64,000 nucleotides of DNA from Bacteroidota bacterium (GTDB taxonomy: Bacteria > Bacteroidota > Bacteroidia > Chitinophagales > LD1), in NCBI GenBank assembly GCA_026391075.1, contig JAPLES010000006.1, positions 20,173 to 84,172 on the forward strand, given 5' to 3'. This document shows, one piece after another, positions 34,324-43,300 of the stretch. The notes beneath the pieces were generated by a model that searched no databases, had not been told where the DNA came from, and saw only the letters and a program-made list of their open reading frames with translations. Each line of letters starts with the position of its first letter. Within the stretch, counting starts at the first letter, position 1. Both the position numbers and the translations under genes were made by a program.

Positions 34324-35280
34324 ATGAAATTCAAGCAACCAATACCCGTTACCCAAATTGCGGCATGGACAAACTCTGAAATTATTGGCGATACCAACGC
34401 CATGGTTACAGGGCTCAACGAAATTCATAACGTAGAACCGGGCGACATTACTTTTGTTGACCACGAAAAATATTACGGCTACACCCTCAACAGCAAAGCC
34501 TCGTTTGTAATTATCAATACGCGCGAGGTAGATGCGTTTTATACCAATGGCAATGGTGATTACAAAGTGCTACTTTATAATTCCAATCCGTTTGAAGCCT
34601 ACAATTTCCTCGCAGAAAAATTTAAACCTGAATTAAGAACCGATAAAAACATTGCTGCCTCTGCTTTAATTGGCGAAGGAAGTTTTATTTATCCGAGCAC
34701 GGTCATTGGCGAAGAAGTGAAGATTGGCAAGCACTGCATTATCTATCCTAACGTTACCATTTACGCCTACACCGAAATTGGCGATAACGTAATTATTCAC
34801 GCCAACAGCACCATCGGCAGCGATGCGTTTTATTACAAACGACAGCACGGGCACTACGATAAAATGCACAGCGCAGGCAAAGTAGTGCTGGAAGATAATG
34901 TAGAAATAGGCGCAGGCTGCACTATTGATGCAGGAGTTTCAAGCGATACAACAATTGGCAAAGGAACCAAACTCGATTCGCAAGTTCATATTGGTCACGA
35001 TGTAAAAGTGGGAGAGGACTGCATTCTTGCTGCACAGGTAGGCATAGCGGGCAATACAAAAATAGGCAACCGCGTTACGCTCTACGGCAAAGTAGCAGTC
35101 AACAAAAACATTGAAATAGGTGACGATGCCACCGTAATGGCTATGAGTGCCGTGCCATCTTCTATCGAAGGCGGAAAAACTTATATCGGCTATCCGGTAG
35201 TCGAAGCGCGTGCTTTTGCAAGGCAGGTGGCTATGATAAAGAAGCTGCCCGAGCTTTGGGAGAAGTTGAAGAATTTGTAA
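34324..35280 (+). CDS. lpxD: LpxD-like UDP-3-O-acylglucosamine N-acyltransferase
   Basis: 318 residues. LpxD N-terminal uridine-binding part (VTGLNEIHNVEPGDITFVDHEKYYGYTLNSKASFVII) followed by a left-handed beta-helix of hexapeptide repeats (IGEEVKIGKHCIIYPNVTIYAYTEIGDNVIIHANSTIGSDAF and on) and a C-terminal helix. H225 in VHIGHDVKVG matches the catalytic His of LpxD. The enzyme adds the N-linked acyl chain to lipid A precursors using acyl-ACP. It is a single gene here, not with lpxC/fabZ/lpxA, and shorter than E. coli LpxD (341). A paralogue role (other sugar acyltransferase) is possible. Confidence 0.8.
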   Translation: MKFKQPIPVTQIAAWTNSEIIGDTNAMVTGLNEIHNVEPGDITFVDHEKYYGYTLNSKASFVIINTREVDAFYTNGNGDYKVLLYNSNPFEAYNFLAEKFKPELRTDKNIAASALIGEGSFIYPSTVIGEEVKIGKHCIIYPNVTIYAYTEIGDNVIIHANSTIGSDAFYYKRQHGHYDKMHSAGKVVLEDNVEIGAGCTIDAGVSSDTTIGKGTKLDSQVHIGHDVKVGEDCILAAQVGIAGNTKIGNRVTLYGKVAVNKNIEIGDDATVMAMSAVPSSIEGGKTYIGYPVVEARAFARQVAMIKKLPELWEKLKNL

Positions 35281-35286
35281 AAGCAA

Positions 35287-35372
35287 AAAGTCCGAAGGAC
35301 TTTAATATCAATAACCCCCGATGATAATCGGGGGGAGCACAACAAAACAGAGTCACAACTCCGAAGGAGTTG
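35287..35372. repeat. REP-type hairpins upstream of the RAYT gene
   Basis: Three hairpins: 35287-35303 (AAAGTCC, loop GAA, GGACTTT), 35315-35334 (CCCCCGAT stem, loop GATA) and 35356-35372 (CAACTCC, loop GAA, GGAGTTG, then AATA). The first and third share the form YCC-GAA-GG and a following T-rich AAT end. Confidence 0.8.
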
Positions 35373-35390
35373 AATAAAACCCAGACAATT

Positions 35391-35837
35391 ATGAGCACAT
35401 ACACTCAAATTCTCTATCAAATAGTTTTCAGTACAAAGAACAGAGAGCGAACACTTATCAATCCAAATTGCAAGGAACTTTTCAAATACATTTGGGGAAT
35501 ACTCAAAAACAAACAATGTCACTTATATCAGATAGGCGGAGTTGAAGACCATATTCATATTGTTAGCCATCTTCATCCATCTGTTTCCCTTTCATCATTG
35601 ATAAAAGATATCAAGGTGGCAAGTTCCTCGCATGTTAAGGCGCAAATGCTTTTTGAAAATTTTAAGGGTTGGCAGGAAGGTTACGGGGCTTTTACTTATT
35701 CAATTAAGGAAAAGGACAGGTTGATAGAATATGTAAAGAATCAGGAAGAGCATCACAAAAAAATAAGTTTTAGAGAAGAGTACATCGCGTTATTAAACGA
35801 ACACGGAATTGAATTTGACGAAAAATATTTGTTGTAA
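35391..35837 (+). CDS. REP-associated tyrosine transposase (RAYT, IS200/IS605-like)
   Basis: 148 residues from ATG 35391. HUH endonuclease motif H54-I-H56 in VEDHIHIVSHL, and the catalytic tyrosine Y114 in LIEYVKNQEEHH. The start STYTQILYQIVFSTKNRER is diagnostic of Y1-type (Y1_Tnp) transposases; length is as usual for RAYTs. RAYTs bind and cut REP hairpins with their single-strand nuclease activity and are not normally self-mobile. Hairpins on both sides (35287-35372 and 35844-35929) share loop sequence, suggesting that they are its own REPs. There is no target-site duplication or accessory gene. Confidence 0.88.
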   Translation: MSTYTQILYQIVFSTKNRERTLINPNCKELFKYIWGILKNKQCHLYQIGGVEDHIHIVSHLHPSVSLSSLIKDIKVASSSHVKAQMLFENFKGWQEGYGAFTYSIKEKDRLIEYVKNQEEHHKKISFREEYIALLNEHGIEFDEKYLL

Positions 35838-35843
35838 AATATT

Positions 35844-35929
35844 CAACCACGAAGTGGTTGGTGACATCTCGCAACTTCCAATTCCCCGAATTTTATTCGG
35901 GGCTATTCAAATTCAATCCCTTCGGGATT
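35844..35929. repeat. REP-type hairpins downstream of the RAYT gene
   Basis: Three hairpins: 35844-35860 (CAACCAC, loop GAA, GTGGTTG), 35884-35902 (CCCCGAAT stem, loop TTT) and 35915-35929 (AATCCC, loop TTC, GGGATT; its inverse reads ATCCCGAAGGGATTGAAT). They mirror the upstream set with the RAYT in the middle. Confidence 0.8.
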
Positions 35930-35972
35930 AAATGCAAAAACAGTTTCTTTCCATTTTTAAAATTAACCGTCA

Positions 35973-36578
35973 ATGGCAACCAAGAAAAAACCAGAACCCA
36001 AATACTCACCTCCCCAAGATGGCAAAACCCGCTGTGGCTGGTGCTTAAGCGACCCTATCTATGTAACCTATCACGATAAAGAATGGGGCACACCTGTGCA
36101 TGACGATAAACTGCTTTTCGAGTTTCTCGTGCTCGAAAGTTTTCAGGCGGGGTTGAGCTGGCTCACCATTTTAAAGAAACGCGAAAATTTTAAAAAAGCA
36201 TTCTCCAATTTCGCTGTTAAAAAAGTAGCGAAGTATGACGAGAAAAAATACGAAGCGCTGATGCAGGATGCGGGCATTATCCGTAATCAATTAAAAATTC
36301 GTGCAGCCATCAACAACGCGCAGCGGTTTATGGAAATTCAAAAAGAGTTCGGCTCTTTTGATAAATACGTTTGGAGTTTTGTAGGCGGCAAACCCAAAAT
36401 CAATTCCCTCAAAACCCTTCGCGATATTCAACCGCGAACAGAAATTTCTGATGCCATGAGTAAAGACATGGGCAAGCGCGGTTTCAAATTTCGCGGCTCA
36501 ACTATTTGCTATGCTTTTATGCAGGCAGTAGGAATGGTAGACGACCATTTAGATAATTGCTGGAGAAAAAAACCCTAA
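35973..36578 (+). CDS. tag: DNA-3-methyladenine glycosylase I
   Basis: 201 residues. Removes 3-methyladenine from alkylated DNA. The zinc-snap ligands are all present with E. coli TAG spacing: C21 and H34 near the N-terminus (RCGWCLSDPIYVTYHDKEWG) and H192 and C196 at the end (DDHLDNCWRK). LFEFLVLESFQAGLSWLTILKKRE is the base-binding helix-turn. Starts just after the REP hairpins; otherwise alone. Confidence 0.93.
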   Translation: MATKKKPEPKYSPPQDGKTRCGWCLSDPIYVTYHDKEWGTPVHDDKLLFEFLVLESFQAGLSWLTILKKRENFKKAFSNFAVKKVAKYDEKKYEALMQDAGIIRNQLKIRAAINNAQRFMEIQKEFGSFDKYVWSFVGGKPKINSLKTLRDIQPRTEISDAMSKDMGKRGFKFRGSTICYAFMQAVGMVDDHLDNCWRKKP

Positions 36579-36640
36579 ATCCCCTCAAGGAGACTTTGAA
36601 TACAAGCCGCCCAAAACGAGAAATCTGCTTTTGCCATTCA

Positions 36641-36670
36641 TTTGCCATTTGCCCTCTATTTCTATATTTG
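36641..36670 (+). promoter_or_regulatory. Strong Bacteroidota promoter of hppA
   Basis: TTTG (36641-36644), 18 bp, TATATTTG (36663-36670): an exact consensus match. The heptanucleotide array at 36687-36714 lies between the expected start point and the ATG. Confidence 0.6.
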
Positions 36671-36686
36671 CCGACTTTTTAGAAAT

Positions 36687-36714
36687 CTAACTACTAATTA
36701 CTAACTACTAATTA
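36687..36714 (+). repeat. Heptanucleotide array in the hppA leader
   Basis: Four 7-bp units, CTAACTA and CTAATTA alternating twice, end 6 bp before the ATG at 36721. Nearly identical to the M42 leader array at 10029-10057. Confidence 0.8.
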
Positions 36715-36720
36715 CTTCTC

Positions 36721-38952
36721 ATGGAAAATCTGATTTACATTCTCCCTCTCTTTGGTGTGATAGCACTGGTTTATATGGCTGTTCTTTCAGCATGGGTAAC
36801 CAAGCAAGATGCAGGCGATGCAAAAATGACCGGCATTGCAAAAAATATTGCTGATGGAGCTATGGCTTTCTTAAAAGCTGAATACAGAATCCTTGCGGTT
36901 TATGTGGTGCTAGCAGGAACTGCCCTTGGTATTCTTTCACAGGTTCCAAAAGTAGCGGCTCACTCGAGCATACTGATTGTAGGTTCGTTTATTGTTGGCT
37001 GTTTCTTCTCTGCTCTAGCAGGATTCTTAGGAATGAGAATAGCTACCAAAGCAAACGTGCGCACTACACAGGCGGCTAAAACTTCGTTGGCAAAAGCATT
37101 GAAAGTTTCTTTCCGTGGTGGAACTGTAATGGGTCTTGGTGTTGCAGGTCTTGCAGTTTTAGGATTAAGCTCACTCTTCATCATTTTCTTCTTCCAGTTT
37201 ATGGGTGGAAATTTTGCAACAGGTGGTGGTTATGATGGAATGACTAAAGTTTTGGAAGTGCTTGCAGGGTTTTCTCTTGGTGCAGAATCAATCGCACTCT
37301 TCGCTCGTGTGGGTGGTGGTATCTATACCAAAGCCGCTGACGTAGGTGCTGACTTAGTAGGAAAAGTAGAAGCAGGTATACCTGAAGATGATCCGCGCAA
37401 CCCGGCAACTATTGCCGATAACGTAGGTGATAACGTAGGTGATGTGGCCGGTATGGGTGCCGATTTGTTCGGTTCTTATGTAGCAACAGTTTTGGCTTCA
37501 ATGGTTCTTGGAAATTACATCATTCGCGATAATGGCGGAAGCATTGCTGATGCTTTTGGAGGCATTGGTCCAATCCTTTTACCAATGACTATTGCAGGCG
37601 TTGGAATCATCGCATCTATCATCGGCAGCTTCTTTGTAAGTGTGAGTGAAAATGCTGAAGCAAATACAAACACCGTTCAGAGTGCTTTAAATCGCGGAAA
37701 CAACATTGCGATGTTGCTCGCGCTTGCCGCATCATACTTCCTTATCAAATTAATGTTGCCTGAAACTATTTTAATGAGCGCGTTTCATGCAGGGGAGTTC
37801 GTGACTATGACCACCTCATCTCTCAATGTGTTCTTCGCGGTTTGTATCGGTATGACAGTCGGTTATTTGATTTCGATGATTACCGAATACTATACAGGAC
37901 TTGGTGGCAAACCGGTTCGCGATATCGTTCAGAAATCGGCAACCGGTGCGGCAACCAACATTATTGCCGGTTTAGGAACCGGTATGCTTTCAACAGCTTT
38001 CCCGGTTATCATTTTTGCAGCAGCTATCTGGGGTGCTTATGCGCTTGCAGGTTTCTACGGAGTAGGTATTGCCGCTTCGGCAATGATGGCTACTACGGCT
38101 ATGCAATTAGCGGTGGATGCCTTCGGGCCAATTGCCGATAACGCAGGTGGTATTGCCGAAATGAGCGAATTGCCTAAAGAAGTTCGTGAGAAAACTGACG
38201 TGTTAGATTCTGTAGGTAACACAACCGCTGCGGTAGGAAAAGGATTTGCGATTGCATCTGCGGCTTTAACTGCGCTTGCGCTTTTTGCAGCTTATGTAAC
38301 GTTGACAGGAATTAAGGGTATCAATATTTTCGATGCGAAAGTTTTGGCGGCATTATTTATTGGTGGAATGATTCCGGTGGTGTTCAGCGCTCTTGCGATG
38401 AACTCGGTAGGTAAAGCAGCAATGGATATGGTGAACGAAGTGCGCAGACAGTTCCGCGAAATTCCGGGAATTTTGGAAGGAACAGGAACGCCTGAGTATG
38501 ACAAGTGTGTAGAAATTTCTACCAAAGCGGCTTTGCGCGAAATGTTAGCACCGGGTGCTATTACTATTCTTACTCCTATTATAGTAGGTCTTGGTATGGG
38601 CGCGGAAGCGTTGGGTGCCTACATGGCGGGTGTAACGGTGAGTGGTGTGTTGTGGGCTATTTTTCAGAATAATGCCGGTGGTGCCTGGGACAATGCAAAA
38701 AAATCTTTCGAGAAAGGTGTGGAGATTGAAGTGAACGGAAAGAAGGAAACTTTCTACAAGAAATCGGAACCGCACAAAGCGGCTGTGGTGGGCGATACTG
38801 TTGGTGACCCTTTCAAAGATACTTCGGGTCCTTCTATGAATATCCTTATCAAATTATCATCGCTGGTTGGTTTAACTATTGCTCCGCTAATTGCCGAGAA
38901 CAGTCATGAAGCTACTTCGTTCTTGATGTGGGTGAAGAGTTTCTTTGCCTAA
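36721..38952 (+). CDS. hppA: Membrane-bound, ion-pumping pyrophosphatase
   Basis: 743 residues, about 16 membrane segments. It couples PPi hydrolysis to export of H+ or Na+. The substrate site [51 protein letters not shown] is intact, as is the second acidic site ([18 protein letters not shown]). [10 protein letters not shown] (A503 after NTT) is the K+-dependent form; K+-independent enzymes have Lys there. K+-dependent members include Na+ pumps, so Na+ transport is possible; the ion cannot be read with confidence. It has a consensus promoter and a heptanucleotide leader. A soluble ppa is also present (26157). Confidence 0.93.
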   Translation: MENLIYILPLFGVIALVYMAVLSAWVTKQDAGDAKMTGIAKNIADGAMAFLKAEYRILAVYVVLAGTALGILSQVPKVAAHSSILIVGSFIVGCFFSALAGFLGMRIATKANVRTTQAAKTSLAKALKVSFRGGTVMGLGVAGLAVLGLSSLFIIFFFQFMGGNFATGGGYDGMTKVLEVLAGFSLGAESIALFARVGGGIYTKAADVGADLVGKVEAGIPEDDPRNPATIADNVGDNVGDVAGMGADLFGSYVATVLASMVLGNYIIRDNGGSIADAFGGIGPILLPMTIAGVGIIASIIGSFFVSVSENAEANTNTVQSALNRGNNIAMLLALAASYFLIKLMLPETILMSAFHAGEFVTMTTSSLNVFFAVCIGMTVGYLISMITEYYTGLGGKPVRDIVQKSATGAATNIIAGLGTGMLSTAFPVIIFAAAIWGAYALAGFYGVGIAASAMMATTAMQLAVDAFGPIADNAGGIAEMSELPKEVREKTDVLDSVGNTTAAVGKGFAIASAALTALALFAAYVTLTGIKGINIFDAKVLAALFIGGMIPVVFSALAMNSVGKAAMDMVNEVRRQFREIPGILEGTGTPEYDKCVEISTKAALREMLAPGAITILTPIIVGLGMGAEALGAYMAGVTVSGVLWAIFQNNAGGAWDNAKKSFEKGVEIEVNGKKETFYKKSEPHKAAVVGDTVGDPFKDTSGPSMNILIKLSSLVGLTIAPLIAENSHEATSFLMWVKSFFA

Positions 38953-38954
38953 TT

Positions 38955-38987
38955 AGAAGTTCCACTTCTTTAAGAAGTGGAACTTCT
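38955..38987. repeat. Palindrome AGAAGTTCCACTTCTT, copy 1
   Basis: 16-bp perfect arms (38955-38970 and 38972-38987) with essentially no loop and no T-run. The same palindrome occurs at 55078-55110, in each case 4-10 bp after a stop codon. Confidence 0.75.
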
Positions 38988-38990
38988 GTA

Positions 38991-39024
38991 AAACGCCCTT
39001 GCAGAAAATGTAGGGGCGTTTTTG
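38991..39024 (+). terminator. Intrinsic terminator of hppA
   Basis: AAACGCCC (38991-38998) pairs with GGGCGTTT (39014-39021), followed by TTTG. Confidence 0.7.
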
Positions 39025-39054
39025 TTTTCCACTACCTACTGCCGCTTTCATCTT

Positions 39055-39543
39055 TCAGTCTTCCAGCATCCTGCTTGCCTCATGCTTATACAATTGCCAA
39101 TAAGAAATAATTAGCCGCACCTGAAACGCCAAAATTAAAACCAAACTTGCCGTGCCGAAAAGCACCACTTCAGTATTCAGGTATTTGAACAATTCGGTTT
39201 TCATGTCTTCAAACAAAATTACGCGCGGAAAGCCAAGGTCTTCTGTAAAAAAGTTATCGAGCTTCAGCATTATTTTTTGCAGCGAATACATCAAGTAAAA
39301 AAACAAGGGAATGTTGAAGGTAAACAGCGCAAAGCGCAGCACCGAAGAATGCAAAAACGTTAACGAGCGCAGCGTAATACTCCACCGAAAATAGGTGAAG
39401 GATACAAAAATGAAAACTGCATTTATTTTCCAATAGAAATAATCAAGCTTGCTGGTTACGGGATGCAGAATGGCATATACCACCATAACGGTGAGGACAA
39501 GCCAAATAAATTCTTTCACAAAATGAAAAATGTTTTCACGCAT
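39055..39543 (-). CDS. Small membrane protein of unknown function
   Basis: 162 residues from ATG 39543, which lies 8 bp after the stop of the upstream TPR gene; an in-frame ATG at 39582 would overlap that gene by 32 bp. Four hydrophobic segments (about 10-28, 36-55, 68-90, 130-150) with basic ends (KHEASRMLED). No family recognised. Probably translated with the TPR lipoprotein. Confidence 0.6.
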   Translation of the reverse strand: MRENIFHFVKEFIWLVLTVMVVYAILHPVTSKLDYFYWKINAVFIFVSFTYFRWSITLRSLTFLHSSVLRFALFTFNIPLFFYLMYSLQKIMLKLDNFFTEDLGFPRVILFEDMKTELFKYLNTEVVLFGTASLVLILAFQVRLIISYWQLYKHEASRMLED

Positions 39544-39550
39544 AGGTTCT

Positions 39551-40234
39551 TCAGTCAAAATTTTTCCGGTAATAATCTTCAATTTTCATTTCACCACTCA
39601 ATACTTTGTTGAACGAAGCAGTGTCTTTTAAACCTAAATGCACAGCGCGGTTGTAAAACAGCGCGCTCTTTGCTTTCTCATTTTGTTTCTGATAAACAAA
39701 ACTCAATCCCGCACAAATAGAGGCAAGTGAATCGCCTTTTATTAAGCACGAATCGGCAAAAGCAAAACTTTTAATCGGCTCGTTTTTTTTCATGTAAAGC
39801 ATAGAAAGATTTAGAAAAGTATAAGGAGAAGAATCGCGTAAAGCTATGGCAAGAAGCAAATAGTTTTCGGCAGAATCGTTTTGGTTAAGTGTATTGTAAA
39901 CAGCTCCTGCACCGGCATAACCTTCGGCTTTTTGGGGTAATAAAACAATTGATTTTTTGTATTCAAGAATCGAAGAATCAACCTCGCCAACCACAAACAA
40001 GAACCAAGCGTAGAAACTTCGGCCAGAATAGTTATTTGGATGTTTTAGCAAGAAACTTTCTATTTTTTTACGAACCGAATCGGCTGGCGAATTTCTGTAT
40101 GACTCATAAATGCTTTTATACTCTATAGCAACTTGAAGTTTCTGATCAGATTGTCGCTGCCTAGCTTTTTGGCGGCAAGAGTTTTCGGACATCAAAAAAG
40201 AAAAAATAAAAAAAAATAAAACAGTTTGTTTCAT
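39551..40234 (-). CDS. Exported TPR-repeat protein
   Basis: 227 residues from ATG 40234, giving a hydrophobic leader (MKQTVLFFFIFSFLMSENSC); an in-frame extension upstream to 40342 has no hydrophobic start. The Cys may be a lipidation site but the box is poor. Several TPR-like helix pairs follow (AEGYAGAGAVYNTLNQNDSAENYLLLAIAL; SFVYQKQNEKAKSALFYNRAVHLGL). Likely a scaffold in the envelope. Divergent from the giant surface-protein gene at 40364. Confidence 0.65.
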   Translation of the reverse strand: MKQTVLFFFIFSFLMSENSCRQKARQRQSDQKLQVAIEYKSIYESYRNSPADSVRKKIESFLLKHPNNYSGRSFYAWFLFVVGEVDSSILEYKKSIVLLPQKAEGYAGAGAVYNTLNQNDSAENYLLLAIALRDSSPYTFLNLSMLYMKKNEPIKSFAFADSCLIKGDSLASICAGLSFVYQKQNEKAKSALFYNRAVHLGLKDTASFNKVLSGEMKIEDYYRKNFD

Positions 40235-40327
40235 GTGAAAAATCAAGATTGAAGCGGTGAAGAAAAAATAATTTACGTGATTTGATTTCTCAGGCAACGA
40301 ATCTCTTCCATTTGTGCGTCTTATTTC

Positions 40328-40335
40328 TATTTTCG
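40328..40335 (+). promoter_or_regulatory. -7 box of the giant surface-protein gene
   Basis: TATTTTCG, followed by a short leader to ATG 40364. TTTG at 40311-40314 is only 13 bp upstream, so the -33 box is uncertain. Confidence 0.4.
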
Positions 40336-40363
40336 TCCACACATTTAACTAAATCATTTCCCA

Positions 40364-43300
40364 ATGAAGAACTTTCTACGAGTTTCTCTTCTATTATTTT
40401 GTGCGCTCTATTACTCAGCCCAAGTATCAGCTCAGCCCGGTTGCCCTGCGGTAAATGCAGGTGCCGATGTAAATATTCCGTGCGGACAAAGTTGTACAAC
40501 ACTTACTGCAAGTGCATTTAGCGCAGCGCAAACAACTGCATACACAGTTGCTCCTATTACATACGCACCTCCTTTTCCATATAATGCAGGTAACGCTATT
40601 TTGGTAAATACAGACGATGTATGGTCAAGTGTAATTAACCTTCCATTTCACTTTTGTTTTTTTGGAGCTAATTACAACAACATTATTATTGGCTCTAATG
40701 GTGTGGTTGGTTTTAATACCGCTAATGCAGGTGCTTTTAATAATTGGCAAATTAATGGAGCTGTTCCTGCAAATGCTCAAGCAGATTTGAGGAACACCAT
40801 CATGGGTGCTTGGCAAGATTTAGATCCCACTTATCAAGGGCAGGTTTTCTATCAGGTTTCGGGCACTGCACCATGCCGCACATTTGAAGTTTCGTGGTAT
40901 CGCGTACCTTTGTATGGCGATGCAAATAGTGTGAGCACGACCCAGTGTAATACGCCTCACTTTTTAACGCAACAGATTGTGATTTATGAAACTACTAACG
41001 CAATTGAAGTGTACATCAATAACAAAGTGCTTTGCACAGGTTGGAATGGTGGCTTGGCTGTAGAAGGAATTGTAAATGCTGCAGGAACTGTTGCCTATAC
41101 CGTTCCCGGAAGAAATGCTACGCAATGGACTGCTACTAACGATGCGTATCGTTTTACACCGGCAGGCGCACCTAATTATTCAATTGCTTGGTTCGATGGC
41201 CTTACACAAATTGGCACAGGAAATAGTATTTCTGTTTGTCCTCCGTCTTCACGCAGCTATACTGCTAATGCTACCTATACCGATTGCGATAATTCAACAG
41301 TGGTAGTAACCGATAATATTTTTGTAGGAGTTTCAGGGCTCACTGTTCAAACTGATTCCATTCATCCAATCTTGTGTTATGGTGGTACCGGAGATATTTA
41401 TGCTTCGTTCAATAGCACAGGTTCTGCTGTTTTGTCTTATGGTTGGACCCCAGGAGGAACTCCTAATTCAACTTCTATTACTGGAGTTACCGCTGGCACG
41501 TATATTTTTTCTGTAACCGATGCAACTAATTGCACCAAATACGATACCGTTACACTTACACAACCAACGCAATTGGTTGTTAATGTGCCGGATACAACAA
41601 TTACTGCTTGTGCAGGTGGAAATATTGGAGAACTCACAGCTAATGTTTCTGGTGGAACAGGTGCGTACACTTTTGTTTGGAACACAGGACCCATTACTCA
41701 AACGCTGAGCAATATTGGAGCGGGAGCTTATACAGTTACGGTAACCGATGCGAATGGCTGTACCGGAACTGCAGTAGGAAATGTAATTATCAATACTACC
41801 ACCATAACTTTTGACCCCCCACAAATTGTTGATGCTAATTGCGGCTCTGCTACAGGCAGTATTACAGTTAGTTCTACAGGTGGCACCGGCTCCATTACTT
41901 ATTCATGGTCAGGGGGATTGCCAAATGGCTCAACCGTTAGTGGATTACCAGCAGGAACGTATGACGTAACTGCTACCGATGCCAATGGATGTACGGCTAC
42001 GGCTTCTTACACCGTTAATCAAACCGGTGGAATTAGCTTCGGAACTCCTGTAATTACAGATGCTGCTTGCGGAAATGACGGAAGCATTGTAGTTACTGTA
42101 AATGGTGGAACAGCGCCAATCGATTTTACATGGTCTGGCGGATTGCCGAATAATGACACCGTGAGTGTTTCTGTAGCAGGAACATACGATGTAACGGCTA
42201 CCGATGCTAACGGCTGCACGGCAACTGCTTCTTATACAGTAAACCAAAGTGCTGGAATCAGTTTCGGAACGCCACAAATAACTGATTTAACTTGTAGCTC
42301 TGTTGGTAGTATTATAGTTTCCGTAAATGGTGGAACGGCACCAATTGATTTTAATTGGTCGGGTGGTTTGCCAAATAATGATACGGTGAGTGTTTCTACT
42401 GCGGGAACATATAGCGTTACTGCTACAGATGCCAACGGATGCACGGCTTCGGCATCTTATGTGGTAAATCAGATTTCATCACTTGTAATTGACAGTGCTA
42501 ATGTGGTTTCTGTTAGTTGCGGAGGAACAGGTTCTGTTACTATTTATGTTTCGGGAGGTAGTGGAGCATTAACCTATACTTGGTCAAATGGACAAGGCGG
42601 AAGCACGCTAAATGTAACTACTCCGGGAACGTACTCAGTTACTGTTGTTGACCAAAGCGGTTGCAGCGCAGGCGCTGCAACTACCTCCTACACGGTTGCA
42701 CAAATTCCTTACAATCCAACTTCTGCTTACAACGTAGGAACTCCTATTCTTGTGAATATTGACGACAGATGGTCGAATGTAATCAACCTACCGTTTGGTT
42801 TTTGCTTCTTTGGTTCTGCCTACAACTCACTTATCGTAGGTTCAAACGGAGTTGTTTCCTTCAACACCGCAAATGCAAACGGATTTAATAGTTGGAACAT
42901 TCCGGGACCAATACCAGCTTTAGCACCTGCTGATATGCGCAATTCAATCATGGGTCCATGGCATGATATGGATCCTACTAATCAAGGATTCATTTACTAT
43001 AATATTATTGGAACTTATCCTTGCCGCAAATTTGTAGTGAGTTGGTATCAAGTGCCTATGTTTGGCGACCCGAATAGCGTAAGCACAACACATTGCCCTA
43101 ATCCATTGTTTGAGGTTCAACAAATTGTTTTGTATGAAACAACCAATGCTATTCAAGTTTACATTCAGCAAAAAGATGCCTGTACAGGTTGGAACAGTGG
43201 CTTGGCTATAGAAGGAATTCAAAATGCAGCAGGTAACCTTGCTTATACGGTTCCTGGAAGAAATGCAACCGTTTGGACAGCACAAAATGATGCTTGGACA

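Noticed and set aside
35391-35837. Complete IS200/IS605 insertion sequence
   Set aside because: No TnpB, no element ends beyond the REP hairpins; a domesticated RAYT fits better.
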